Below, piece by piece: positions 45,973-57,178 of a stretch of 64,000 bases of DNA; position 1 is the first letter of the stretch; each line of letters begins with the position of its first letter. The stretch is taken from contig JAEUWP010000288.1 of assembly GCA_018524725.1 (NCBI GenBank), positions 1 to 64,000 of the forward strand, given 5' to 3'. The DNA comes from Podaxis mareebaensis (Eukaryota; Basidiomycota; Agaricomycetes; Agaricales; Agaricaceae). Both the position numbers and the translations under genes were made by a program. The notes beneath the pieces are model-generated. The model was given only the letters and a program-made list of their open reading frames with translations, ran no database searches and was not told the DNA's origin.

Positions 45973-48900
45973 TATGAACGCAAAGTAACTTTAACCATCA
46001 AAACTACTCCATTTTTCCTATATTCAACTTCTCGCTATCCATGCATCCCAACACTACATTCTAAATGTTTAATAGAGCGAATAGAATCAATTCCTGTCGC
46101 AGAACTTCATACCAAATTTGAACAATACGACATCCAGCGCTTGGAGTCTCAAGAGTTTCGAAATATGTAGACGGCAGCCCAACAGTTCCGTCATCGTTCC
46201 ATTTGTCGGACGATGGTGGGATGGGGAAGATGACAAATGTCTTTCCTATCATCATCTTCAACATAAAGTATGGATAGGGTCGCAGACCCTACACTCGTTC
46301 TAGGCCAAGACGTCCCAGCTCGACTCCATCGCGGGGACCGGCACAGGAGCTGCAAAAGAGCTCCGAGTAGCCCGTACGCGGCACGAATCGAGATTTAGTA
46401 TGTACTATGTGTGCTTACGCATATGTTTTGTTGTTATCGTAGCGATGTATGTATATGAGGTACATGCCGTGGAGGTGTCAGATTGTACGGAAGAGGAACC
46501 GCCGGAGAATCATATATTGCTCTTGGAAACCGCGTTAGGTAGTTTATAGGCCGAGAAAATAGATTGATGGATTGGCTCGAATGTTCGAGGATGTAGAGGT
46601 TGATTGAACTTCTTATGGTGTGGTATGGTGTGGTATGGTGTTTTTCCGGGGGTATGTATTTCCTAGAAGAATTAAGATCATCGGCAGCCGCAACCCACAC
46701 GAGAGCGACTTCAGGGTATTGTATCTGGTAAGTATGTGTACCTGAGCCCAGGTGCCAGGCGTCAGTAAGTCAATGTCGGACTCGTATGTATCTTGTTCAC
46801 TCTGGATGTGGATTACCATCACAGCGCAGGGATGCATGAGATCCTGTCACTTTAAGAGATATTCGCACCGAACGTTGAGAAGGTCTTGGGAGGCCTGCTA
46901 CCCGAAAAATGCACTTGCGTTGAAAGAGATCTCAGGCCCCGTCTTCTTCCCGTATATCTGCACGGGGGCTTATGGGCCTCAAGCAGTAGCAACGGAATGG
47001 CAATAGAATTATGGTCTAGACCTCAACACACAATTGAGCCCGCTACCTCACCTCCTGCAGTCGAATTCGCACGATTCGACCCCTCGACCGGATGTTTCCT
47101 GTGTTCTTTAATCTCACCCAAGCTTATCCAACATATATTTTTTGACATAACGGATTCGTCCAAATACGTGGCGTACGCATTCTCTCCAGTATATTCAGTC
47201 ACCACACAATTCCTTGTGTTACTCAGCCGTGCCTAGGTGCCAATAACTTTGGCCCGTACTGAGGACTCTTCTGCCGTTTGCCATCCTAGCAAACATAGGA
47301 CTTCCAGCATGCTGTATGGGGTGTCACACGTGACATGTAAGTGCATTCGGCCAGCGATAGGCTTACAAATTTGGCTAAAAACTTACATTGTTTCACTTAT
47401 GAAAAGGCTCACACCCTTCTTAATCCCGGCTTGGACTCCATATCATGATACTGAAACAAGCCAAGGGGAAAAAGGCTAAACAAACTTGAAGTCCCCGCTC
47501 TGGCACAAGTCACATAAGCTCTCCAAGAGGATCTCGTTAGCGGCTTTCCTTGGAAGAATCTCGATGTAGATCTCTGTACTCTTTCTCACGTCCCCGACTG
47601 GAATACGACATCGCAAACAGCAGTGCCGTGAAAAAGTAGACGGGGAGCAGGTGTCCATGCAACGTTCACGACTCCCTCGGATTGCGAATCAACAGCTCCT
47701 TCCATTGTAATAGCATCAAGCCTTTCATAGCCGGACTTGGCGTAAACCCCGCTATTGCTTTGGATGATTCTCGTGATAGCTTGAAGCGTTGCCGGAACCG
47801 GTGGTCAGTCTCGCCATGGTCTGAACGTTGCTGGCTTGCACAACCAGGTGAATCGGCATCCCTGTGGCGTCTCCTGCTGCGGAAGTTGGGGCACCGGCCC
47901 GTCAGTTTTCTCAACCGCCTAAAAACTTTTTGTCTGCGAGTTTGACGCCGGTAGGGAATGGACCAACCGTATGGGTCTGTTCTAGGGAACCCGGAAATTA
48001 CAAACGATCTAGTGCTTTGTTGATGAGGTTGGAAAAGATACCAATCGCCCCCTAACCAGCAATTTTGCTATGTCGGTTCACCATTAACGTTATGCAATGT
48101 TATGAGCTGCGAAGAGTCTGCGTAAGATAGCTCAACGTTAGGTACGTGATTCTCTCATCGTGGCCGATCTTTGGGTGGCTAGTGCCACCCCGATACTGTT
48201 GACGGACCTGCATATTGGATCGGAAACTGACCATCTCCAAGAATTCTACGGGTGCCACGGCCCACCAGCGATGTGCGCGTGTATGCAGACACTAGGCGAC
48301 AAAAACCATCAGTCTAAGTATCTCGTAGGCTTGGGTTACTTCCTCCCTCTTTCTAGATAGTAAAGGTACACACGTACACGCGCATCGCATGCGGTCCGTT
48401 AAAGAGACGGGTGCCGTGAATATAATGGGCATTTCCGGCCTATCAGGATATGTTTTTCGACACCATGTCGCTTGCCTATGAATGAATCTGGTAGTGTTTG
48501 AGATGTACAGACAACACAGAAAATGAGTTTAGGGAGGCCTCGTATGTTTGGACTTAGATGCAACACGAAATATAATGTGCCATTGGCTGTGTTTCAGTGG
48601 GTTGACCAGCTGAATTTGCATTGTATTGGCTTCAAAAGGATGAGGCAAATGGTATACATCGATACGCAACATTGCGTGTCACCTTGCATTGCTAACACAG
48701 CATCCCTCAATATTTCCAAGTGAAGAAACTTAAATACACGTCGTGAGTTTTTAAAAAGTTCAATATACACGGTTACAAAAGGACAGCTCAGCCTAAAGCA
48801 AGTGCAAAAAAATTGCGACCGCTTCACTAGTTCGCTAACCGACCCAACGTACTGTAAACTGAATATAACCGAAATCAAGGAATTCGAGCGGGGGGGAAAG

Positions 48901-49835
48901 AACATTGGACGAGTCGGGAAGAAAAGGAAAATCATAAAACCATGAATGGAATAAAAGGATAGAAGGAACCGTCAAGTAAACCATAAGAATTTAGCAAATT
49001 GAAGCAGAACCATATATGATATACTGTATCGTGAATAAAACCGTCAATATGGATATTTGTGTTCGCAGCTGATAAAAAGGATATTTGGGGAATACGCGGG
49101 AGATCATGAAAGAAGGTGAAAAGGTAAAGCTGAGGGATAGAATATCTAGTTGGTCTAGAAGTCTAACAGACTCGGAGCGATTGAAGTTGGGGTTGCGGAA
49201 ATGCAACCAGCGATGCGAGAGGTAGGGTGTCGGTGGATGCGGTGGCGGATTATGTTGAATTGAGTTGGTGAGTTGGGTATTTGGTGAGTGTTGAATGTTG
49301 AGGATGGATTTTTGGAGCTAGTGACGAGGCGTTGTCGCGCTGCGAGATTGAAGACGACAAGTTGTGCGCGTGTGCTTGTTGAAGCAAGGACTTCAGGATA
49401 TGTGCATCTTTTGGCGAGCGTCAAGAGATCCAAAGAGTGGGGAGCTTTGGTAAGACTTGTGAAGGCAGGAATGGTAGAGGGTAACGAGCGACGGGCGGGG
49501 TTGCAAATCGAAACGTAAACATAAACACGTGTGAACCGAGAACAAGACCGGGGGGTGTAACGGGAGAATGAGGGGCGGGCAGCAGGAGCGTGAGACGTTG
49601 AAGCAACGAGCGACGGGGGTGTCAGAATATGCAAGTCGAACAAGGCGCAAAACGTAATACAAACATGAGGAAGAGTGGACGTGGGGGTGGGGAGGAGTGT
49701 TCATGTACAAAGATATATGCAGCAACGAGAATGATGGAAAGAGCCCACACAAGAAAACGTAGCGCACTCAGCGCGCTAGTCCCAGCGTCAGTCTCACGTC
49801 TCCTACCCATCACACTCCCATAAACAACATGCTCT
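45973..49835. other. 3.9-kb region without recognisable genes
   Basis: Many short frames on both strands, none with a domain, splice-consistent partner exons or transposon motif. A pentamer-based simple repeat (TGGTA/TGGTG) lies at about 46617-46642. Two stretches have weak coding character, plus strand 46886-47236 and minus strand about 47500-47780, but neither could be built into a gene. The region could hold decayed repeats or lncRNA. Confidence 0.45.
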
Positions 49836-52800
49836 TCAAGTCAAACCCCTTGCAATCCGCGCCGCACCTCCACCAACCCTCTCAAGCACCCTCCACACCG
49901 CCTCCGTCGTCTGTGCATCCCCGCGCGCACCAGTACCGCCAACACCTCCCATACCGATACCCGCACCACCAGCCGCACCCCCAGCGCCCATCCCCCATCC
50001 ACCAAGCCCAAACAACCCCGCACCAAACCCAGCGACACCCGCACCAGTCCTCGCAGCAAACGCAATTCCTTCACCAGCACCACCACCAAGAGTGTTAAAG
50101 CTCGCCCATGCAGCGCGGTCGTACATACTCGCTCCGCCTGGGACAGTAGGGGTGGAAGACGAGAGGAGGTAAGGGATGTAAGGTGTTAGCGCGACGAAGA
50201 CAACCGCAGATGCGGATGCGAAGAGGAGAGTCTGGGTTGCCAAGTTCGTTAATGTTGTTGCAAAACTCTTTGGTGGGGTGGTAGTTGTAGCTGAGGTTGC
50301 AGGCGGGGTGGAATCGGAGGAACCATAGACGTATGTATTGTAAATGTTGAAGAAACGTCCACTCCGTCGTTTACCTTTATCCGCGGAGGTAGTAGAGGCG
50401 GAGGGCGAGGCTGGTGTACGAGGGATCTTGGTAGAATTTTCGAGGATTTTGTCAATCACCAAACACTCGACACCAAGTTCTTCTTTCAGAGCTTTCCACT
50501 CCTCAACAAGGTCCTCCGTAACGCCTCCTTCGATCGGTTCGGCATTGATACCATCCAGAGTATCCGCTCTATCATCCACAACGTCAACATCAGACCCTCC
50601 CTTGGCATGGGTATGGTCGTGGGCATGGGCGTGAGCGGAAGCATACAACGATCGCAACTTGGCACCCAAATGCCATCGAGACAATGCATCGCTCACGACC
50701 CGCCTCGTCTTCTCCTCTTCCAACCTCTGCGCAGCGACTTGATTATACGTCGGCGGTTCATCTTCGGCGGAGAGTGACAACGAGCGTGTGTGCGCTTTGG
50801 GCGTTGGTGGGAGAATGGTGGAAGACGAGGACGCGAGACTCTCCTCGCCTTCCTGTGTAGGCGTTTCCGTGCCGGCTTGCGCACTCTCCTCTACTTGAGG
50901 TTCCTCCTCCAGAGTGTCAGTCTGGATCTCGATCTCGATTGTCACTTTCTTCGGGGACTGAGGCGGGGTATCGGTTTGAATAGCGAAGGTGCGCGTGGGA
51001 GGAGGAGGTTCGGTCTGCGTCGCGAATGATGTGGTGAGTATGACAGGCGGGGGTATTGTCTGTATGCCTGATGAGACGCAAACGAGAGTCGGGTCATATT
51101 GGATCGCGATGTCGGAGTACTCCTTGACCTCTTCCAGCTCTTGGAATGTGTGGCTGAACGAGGAGTGGGCCAGCTCCTTTGCCCTCGACGCGACTTTCTG
51201 TTAATGAAGCCTTATTAACGAGTTGAAGAACAAAAGAGGAGGAGGAACTTACACGCTTCTTCCGGGTGATGATAGTCTGAATAACATCCTCATCCTCTGA
51301 ATCCTCATCCTCATGCTCAACAGCCGTAAGACTACTCCCCTCACCTTCACTCTGCAACTCCACACTCTTCCCCTCTTCGACCCCCTCTCCACCCTCCCCA
51401 TCACTCTCCTCTTCCTCCCACTTCATCTTTCCCATCAACTCCGCACCCAAACTCTTACTAATAGTATTCGCAGCACTGGCCGCACCCCCACTGGGCAACA
51501 ACCCAAGTGCCGCATTCGCCCTCATCTCATCCATCTCAAACCTCATCCTATCAATCGTTTCCTTCAACAACAAATTCTCCTGCTTCTGCTCATCCAGCTG
51601 TACATACACCCCCTGTGCCACACTCAACTCTTCCTCTAAATGGGCAATACGCTCCTCATACCCCTGTTGTTCTTTGGCCCATTTCATCATTTCGATGTCG
51701 TGCAGGGATGCGGATTCACGGAGGGATCGAATGAGTTCTTCTCGTGCACGTAGGTCATCTCTGTACTTTTCAGAGGCGGAACATTGTTCTTGGTATTGCC
51801 GTTGGAGGGAGGTGTACGTGGCTTTGGCGTGTTCGAGGGCTTTTGTGACTTTGGCTACCTCGAGTTCGAGAGCGGAGATTTGGGTCGTGTTTTGTCGCTG
51901 TGGGTATTATTAGTCAGAAAGAATTTGAAACATGTTATAAGGTCGGTCTCACCTCTTTGGATCGGAGCTCCTTTTCTTCCCGTTTAGTTGCGCTCAACTC
52001 GCTCCGCATTTCTTCCAACTTGCTTTGCATCTCTTCGAGCTCAGATTCGTGTTCTGCGAGTCGGTTTTGGAGTGTCCGTTCAGCTTCCATCAATTTTCTA
52101 CCCAATTCGGCGTTGGTACGCTGTAGCGCGTCAAGACGCTCCAGAGGCTCCATAGAAGCAGTCGAACTGGCGGTGTTCCGGTCCAACACCAAACCAAGAG
52201 ACGAGTCCTGCTCTTCATCCGAATCGGAATCCAAACCAGACGTGGGCATGGGTAGTGACGAGATAGCATTCCCGAAGGAGTCGTCACTGCGGTACTCGGC
52301 ACTGGTGTTGAGCAGAGCATTGCTAATGGTGTTTTCGTCATCGAGACTCTCATCCCCACCACCCGGAGATCCAAACATCCTGAAACTTTGCTGTGTATAG
52401 CTGGGTGTGGATATAGAATTGGAACGGGATAGAGGACGGGAGAAGGAGTTGGAGAATGTGGGTGAGCCGATGGGTGAGAACGAGGATAGGTCAGCGTGGC
52501 TTGTGGTGGGAGAGGTTGGATTTGAGGGTGTGCGCGTACGCATATGACCGCTTGTGGATCTTGTGAATGTTGACGGGCTTGTTGAGAACTAAGGGCGGAG
52601 GGGAGAGGGTGGTGGGTGAGATAAGAATAGGACAGCACGGGATGTGAGGGCTACGTACTTCAGAGTCACTTCGGCTGCCATCGATACTTCGTCTGCGGGC
52701 TGCGGGGGCTGGACGTTTGTTATTCCAGCTCGAAGGGGCAGTATTTGGGAGTGGCGTAGAACGTTGTCTACGTTCCATGTCAAAGACCGACCGTCCGGAT

Positions 52801-53237
52801 GGTGTTTGTGGTGGTCCTCGCGAAGGAGGACGACTGCCAGAGTAGTATGGCGCGCCATTAGATTCGTTGCTTGATGATCTAGAGTGATCAGAAGACGGGA
52901 CGTGTCGTTCCCGACCGCGGCCGCGAGGAGAAGAAAGGTCGTCGTCGTGGGGATCGGGGCTGGGGCTCGGGGAGTGTCGCGTTTTTTCAGCGATGAATTG
53001 GAGGAGGATGCTTGGGGTTACTTCGAGGCCGGGATTGTTTGCGAGGAGGGCCTTGAGCATTTCTGTCTCCTCATTGGAGAGGAGGGGGACGTTTGAGACG
53101 TCTGAGAAGGCACGGAAGACGTCGACGAGGGCGTCTGCGGGGATGACTGGTTCGCCAGATTCGTTGACATGGGAATTTGGGTGGTCCGTGAAGATTGTGT
53201 AGAGCTCGCGTTCGATGTCTGTGTGCGATGCCTGCAT
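49836..53237 (-). CDS. Large coiled-coil protein with LC8-type motifs and C-terminal membrane segment
   Basis: Four exons, 53237-52659, 52588-51953, 51897-51253 and 51197-49836; 1,073 residues. The N-terminal ~85 residues form a helical, EF-hand-like region (FTDHPNSHVNESGEP). A Ser/Pro-rich stretch follows, then long coiled coils (LERLDALQRTNAELGRKLME, HLEEELSVAQGVYVQLDEQK) and an acidic linker. Five short motifs at about 650-715 (IAIQYD, GIQTI, ATQTE, AIQTD, EIQTD) resemble dynein light chain LC8 binding sites. A hydrophobic helix near the C-terminus (FASASAVVFVALTPYIPYLL) precedes a Gly-rich tail of ~105 residues. I infer a membrane-anchored tether, perhaps at the nuclear envelope or ER, that recruits LC8. 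No family name is known to me. Confidence 0.8.
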
Positions 53238-53453
53238 CGTGGTCAGTTGTGGATTGTAGTTTGAGAACTTGTGCGTACCATCCTTGCTATTGCATTTGTT
53301 TTACGACGATGATGCGAATTGGACAATGGACCCGAACCATGCTTTGGCTCTGTTTGGTTCTGACAGTGGCCACGTGAGATAACATCATGTGCTGCAATAT
53401 TTCGCAATCAGAACCTGAATTATATCACCTCCTAATATAACTTTCTCCTCACC

Positions 53454-56055
53454 ATGTTCGCCCAAGCCCTGCGTGCTTGTCGCGCAGAGGCCTTCAGAGC
53501 TGGCTGCGCTCGCCCGCTCTCATCTGTTTCTCTCAGAAACCAACTACCAACTCCCACCCGTTCTCTGCGTTTTCTCGCGCCCTTGTCGTATCCGAGAACG
53601 ACCGTACCACCCACGCATATCAAATTCCGTCCCTTCCAGCACCTTGCACGCAACAACCCCCACTCAGAACAGCAAATACAACAGACTCCCACAAAGGCCC
53701 CCAAAAACACACAGCCAAAAAACGAAGACAGAGACCCTACGAGAGCTGAGCAACGCAAGAGTGACTGGATCATCGTCAAGCAACTCTTGGCCAACGTCTG
53801 GCCCAAGAATGATTGGCGGACAAGGGGGACTGTCCTCCTTGGCTTCATACTCCTCATCTCCGCCAAGGTTAGCCCTGTGTCGTATTAGCTCATAAATCAG
53901 CTGAGCACACCCTAGCTTCTGAATGTCCAAGTCCCCTCCCTCTTCAAAACCGTCATCGACTCTCTCAACGTCGACATCACCGCTGGTTCCACCGCATGGA
54001 TAATAGCAGGCTCAGTCATTCTCGGCTGTACGTCCTCTCGACCCTTCCAGCGTATTACCCTCACGCTCCGGATTCAGATGGTGCTGCACGTATCGGGGCA
54101 ACACTCTCTGGCGAACTCCTCAACGCTGTCTTTGCCAACATCGGCCAGCGGGCAATTCGCAAAGTGGCACGTGAGACATTCGAGCATCTCCTCAACCTCG
54201 ACCTCAGATTCCACCTCTCCCGCCAAACTGGTGGTCTCACACGTGCTATCGACCGAGGAACAAAGGGCATTGCATTCCTAATGCAAGCCATCCTATTCCG
54301 CATCGTTCCTACCGCGCTCGAGGTTTCCCTTGTTTGTGGTATATTGGTGCGCTTCATTCTCTCCACGTCGAGAGCTCAAATTGGGTTGATTGAGGTCTTA
54401 GACGTATAAATTTGGATGGGACTTTGCTGCTATCACCGCTATTGCGCTTGCTGCATACACCTGGTTCACGGTCCGCACGACCTCGTGGCGGTAAGTCAGT
54501 CACACTATCACTCCACATCAATCATATCATAATGCCAATCAATACAGTACTCGCTTCCGCCGCGACGCCAACAAAGCAGACAACAAAGCAGCCACTGTCG
54601 CCGTCGACTCCTTGATCAACTTTGAAGCCGTCAAGGTACGCCTCTTCCTTTCTTCTCTCATACACAACTGGATCCGAAGAACGCCATCCTAGTAGACCTT
54701 CAACAACGAAAAATACGAAATCGCGCAATACGACAAGTACCTCGCACAATACGAGAAGTCTTCGGTCAAAATCACCACCTCACTTGCCTTCCTCAACTCG
54801 GGTCAAAACGTGATCTTCACAAGTGCATTGACAGCTGCAATGTTCCTCGCCGCGCAAGGCGTCGTTGCCGGTGCGTCTCACAGCCTCCTATTCCTAAACG
54901 CATCTACACGATACCAACCTCATTGTTCTTTAGGCACAATGACAGTCGGAGACCTAGTCATGGTGAACCAGCTCATCTTCCAACTCTCCCTCCCCCTCAA
55001 CTTCCTCGGCACAATCTACCGCGAAATGCGCCAAAATCTCCTCGACATGGAAATCCTCGTCAACCTGGTCTCCCAAAACCGTCCCGCCTCCGACATACCC
55101 ACCGCGAAACCCCTCGTCCTACCACATGGTGGCGGCTCCATCCGTTTCGAAAACGTCAACTTTGGCTACCACCCCGATAGACCTATCTTCCGGGATTTGA
55201 GTTTTGAGATTCCTGCGGGTAAGAGAGTGGCTATCGTTGGTCCTAGTGGGTGTGGCAAATCGACGATATTCCGACTTTTATTCCGGTTTTATGATCCGTC
55301 GTCCGGGAAGATATACATTGACAACCAAGATATCCATTCCGTCACGCTCGGATCCCTGCGAAAGGCCATTGGAATCGTACCGCAAGACACACCGCTTTTC
55401 CATAGTACTATTATGCATAACGTTCGGTATGGGAGGTTGAGTGCGACGGATGAGGAAGTGATTGATGCTGCCAAGAGGGCGAATGTGCATCAAAGTGTTA
55501 TGAGGTTGCCGGAGGGGTATGAGACACTTGTTGGAGAGAGGGGGCTGATGATTAGCGGAGGAGAGAAGCAGAGGTTGGCGGTTGCGAGAGTTTTATTGAA
55601 AGATCCTGAGATTTTGTTTTTTGATGAGGCGGTGTGTGGTTTTCTTTCCTTTTGTTGAGTTGCTACTAAGCCCCTTTCTCCCCTTTGTTGTATAGACATC
55701 AGCATTGGACGCGCACACTGAAGCCGAACTTCTCAAATCGATTCATTCGACTCTTACATCGCCATCCGCCAGCAGGAAACCACGAACCAGCGTGTTTATA
55801 GCTCATAGGCTACGCACGGTCGTTGAAGCGGATCTTATTATTGTCATGAAAGATGGAAGAGTGGTGGAACAAGGGACACATGAGGAATTATTGAAGACGG
55901 GCGGGTTGTATGCGTCTATGTGGTACCAGCAGAGTTTGGGTGAGGGTTGGAGTCAGGGGAGTCAGGGGATGGAAGATGCAGAAGGTGAAAGTGAGGGTGG
56001 CAACGCGACAGAGTTGGAGGCTTTGAATGAGGCCAAGGGGAAGGAGGCACTATAA
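53454..56055 (+). CDS. ATM1: Mitochondrial ABC transporter Atm1
   Basis: Eight exons, 53454-53867, 53916-54027, 54078-54346, 54402-54490, 54548-54635, 54696-54870, 54934-55631 and 55696-56055; 734 residues. Atm1 is a half-transporter of the inner membrane that exports a glutathione-linked sulfur compound needed for cytosolic iron-sulfur proteins. An Arg-rich presequence is followed by the membrane domain, with Atm1 family blocks ALSRQT-like [20 protein letters not shown] and [16 protein letters not shown]. The ATPase has Walker [10 protein letters not shown], signature ISGGEKQR, Walker B ILFFDEA and the H-loop IAHR. The tail after the ATPase is acidic. It is divergent from the coiled-coil gene, 216 bp away. 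Confidence 0.95.
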
Positions 56056-57178
56056 AGTGCGGTTGTGGTTTGTGATTAGTTTGTTAGCGTTTCTATGATT
56101 ATGGTTTTGATTAATACTTTGTTGTCGTAGACACTACTCAGTACCATCTCGCATATATTTTATGCTAAATTTTGTTTTACGCTTTGAGGTGAACAGCCAG
56201 TCCATGTATACTCGAGGTGTGCGAGGGGGAAAGGATGGTACCTCCGACGCTTCTTCGGCAAGCTTAAAGTCCCGGTTTTTAGATCAGGAGCGAAGGAAAA
56301 CTAGATACATATTGTACTGATCGAGGTTGGCGATCCCCCGAGAGAGAGCAAAAAGAATTCCGGGTAACTTTACGTACTGTGCCCATGCCAGCTGCTGGTT
56401 TTACCATGGGCATTTTTTGCGTCAACTGTTGAACGATCATATTAAGACCGTCGAAAAACCCTACGGCAACCGTGAGATCGATTCCTGTGTGCGTTGATGT
56501 AGCTAATCCTCATGATGATACAAATCTGAGCCATACACACCGGCAACGCAGATGAGGGAAGCCTGCACTCCTTGTCTTAAGAGTCTGGTCCTCTGCCGCT
56601 GGGCTCTTCTCCCTCGCTCTTCCCTCTCATCTCATTGTCCCCATCATCAGTTTCGTCTTCACCAAATTTCAAAAGCAGTTGCTTCACTATTATGTCGTAG
56701 TCTCGCGCGAGTTGCATATATGGTCGCCACCCAGCCCGAGCATTGTATCAGGTATGGCTTGAGGGACATCAATGGCAGCAGCAATAATTAATGAGTTCAT
56801 GTCCTGATTTTGTTCCTGCTTCTTGACGGGTGCCTGTGTGCGTCAGCCGCTATTGCCTTGTTGTTTCATGGCTGAAGAGGTCTCTGAAAGTGGTGGAATA
56901 AAGTGAGACTCGTTTTAAGTTCCAACCAAGTGGGACTGCCAGTAGAGGGCAGGGCAAACGAGTGATCCGATGTTCAGAACGATTGTCAAGCTAAGTCGAC
57001 ACACCCATGTCAAGTACTTACAATAAATCATATGTATCCACCACTAACTCTGTGAATTATGCATATAATAACCATGAATTAGCACCATTAAATATTTCAA
57101 TCTGGCATCAGTCAACATGAAATGACAACAATCATTGGTATCAATGTCAAGACACCTCTATCATTGAAAGTTGGATAT
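56056..57178. other. Intergenic, no gene recognised
   Basis: 1.1 kb between the convergent ATM1 and NLR genes. No family motif in any frame. Confidence 0.5.

Noticed and set aside
47480..47960. Minus-strand stretch containing LLFHGT, considered as a further PARP-like gene
   Set aside because: None of the following PARP blocks (Cys insert, FG-GIY, Glu strand) are found, and a stop lies close upstream.
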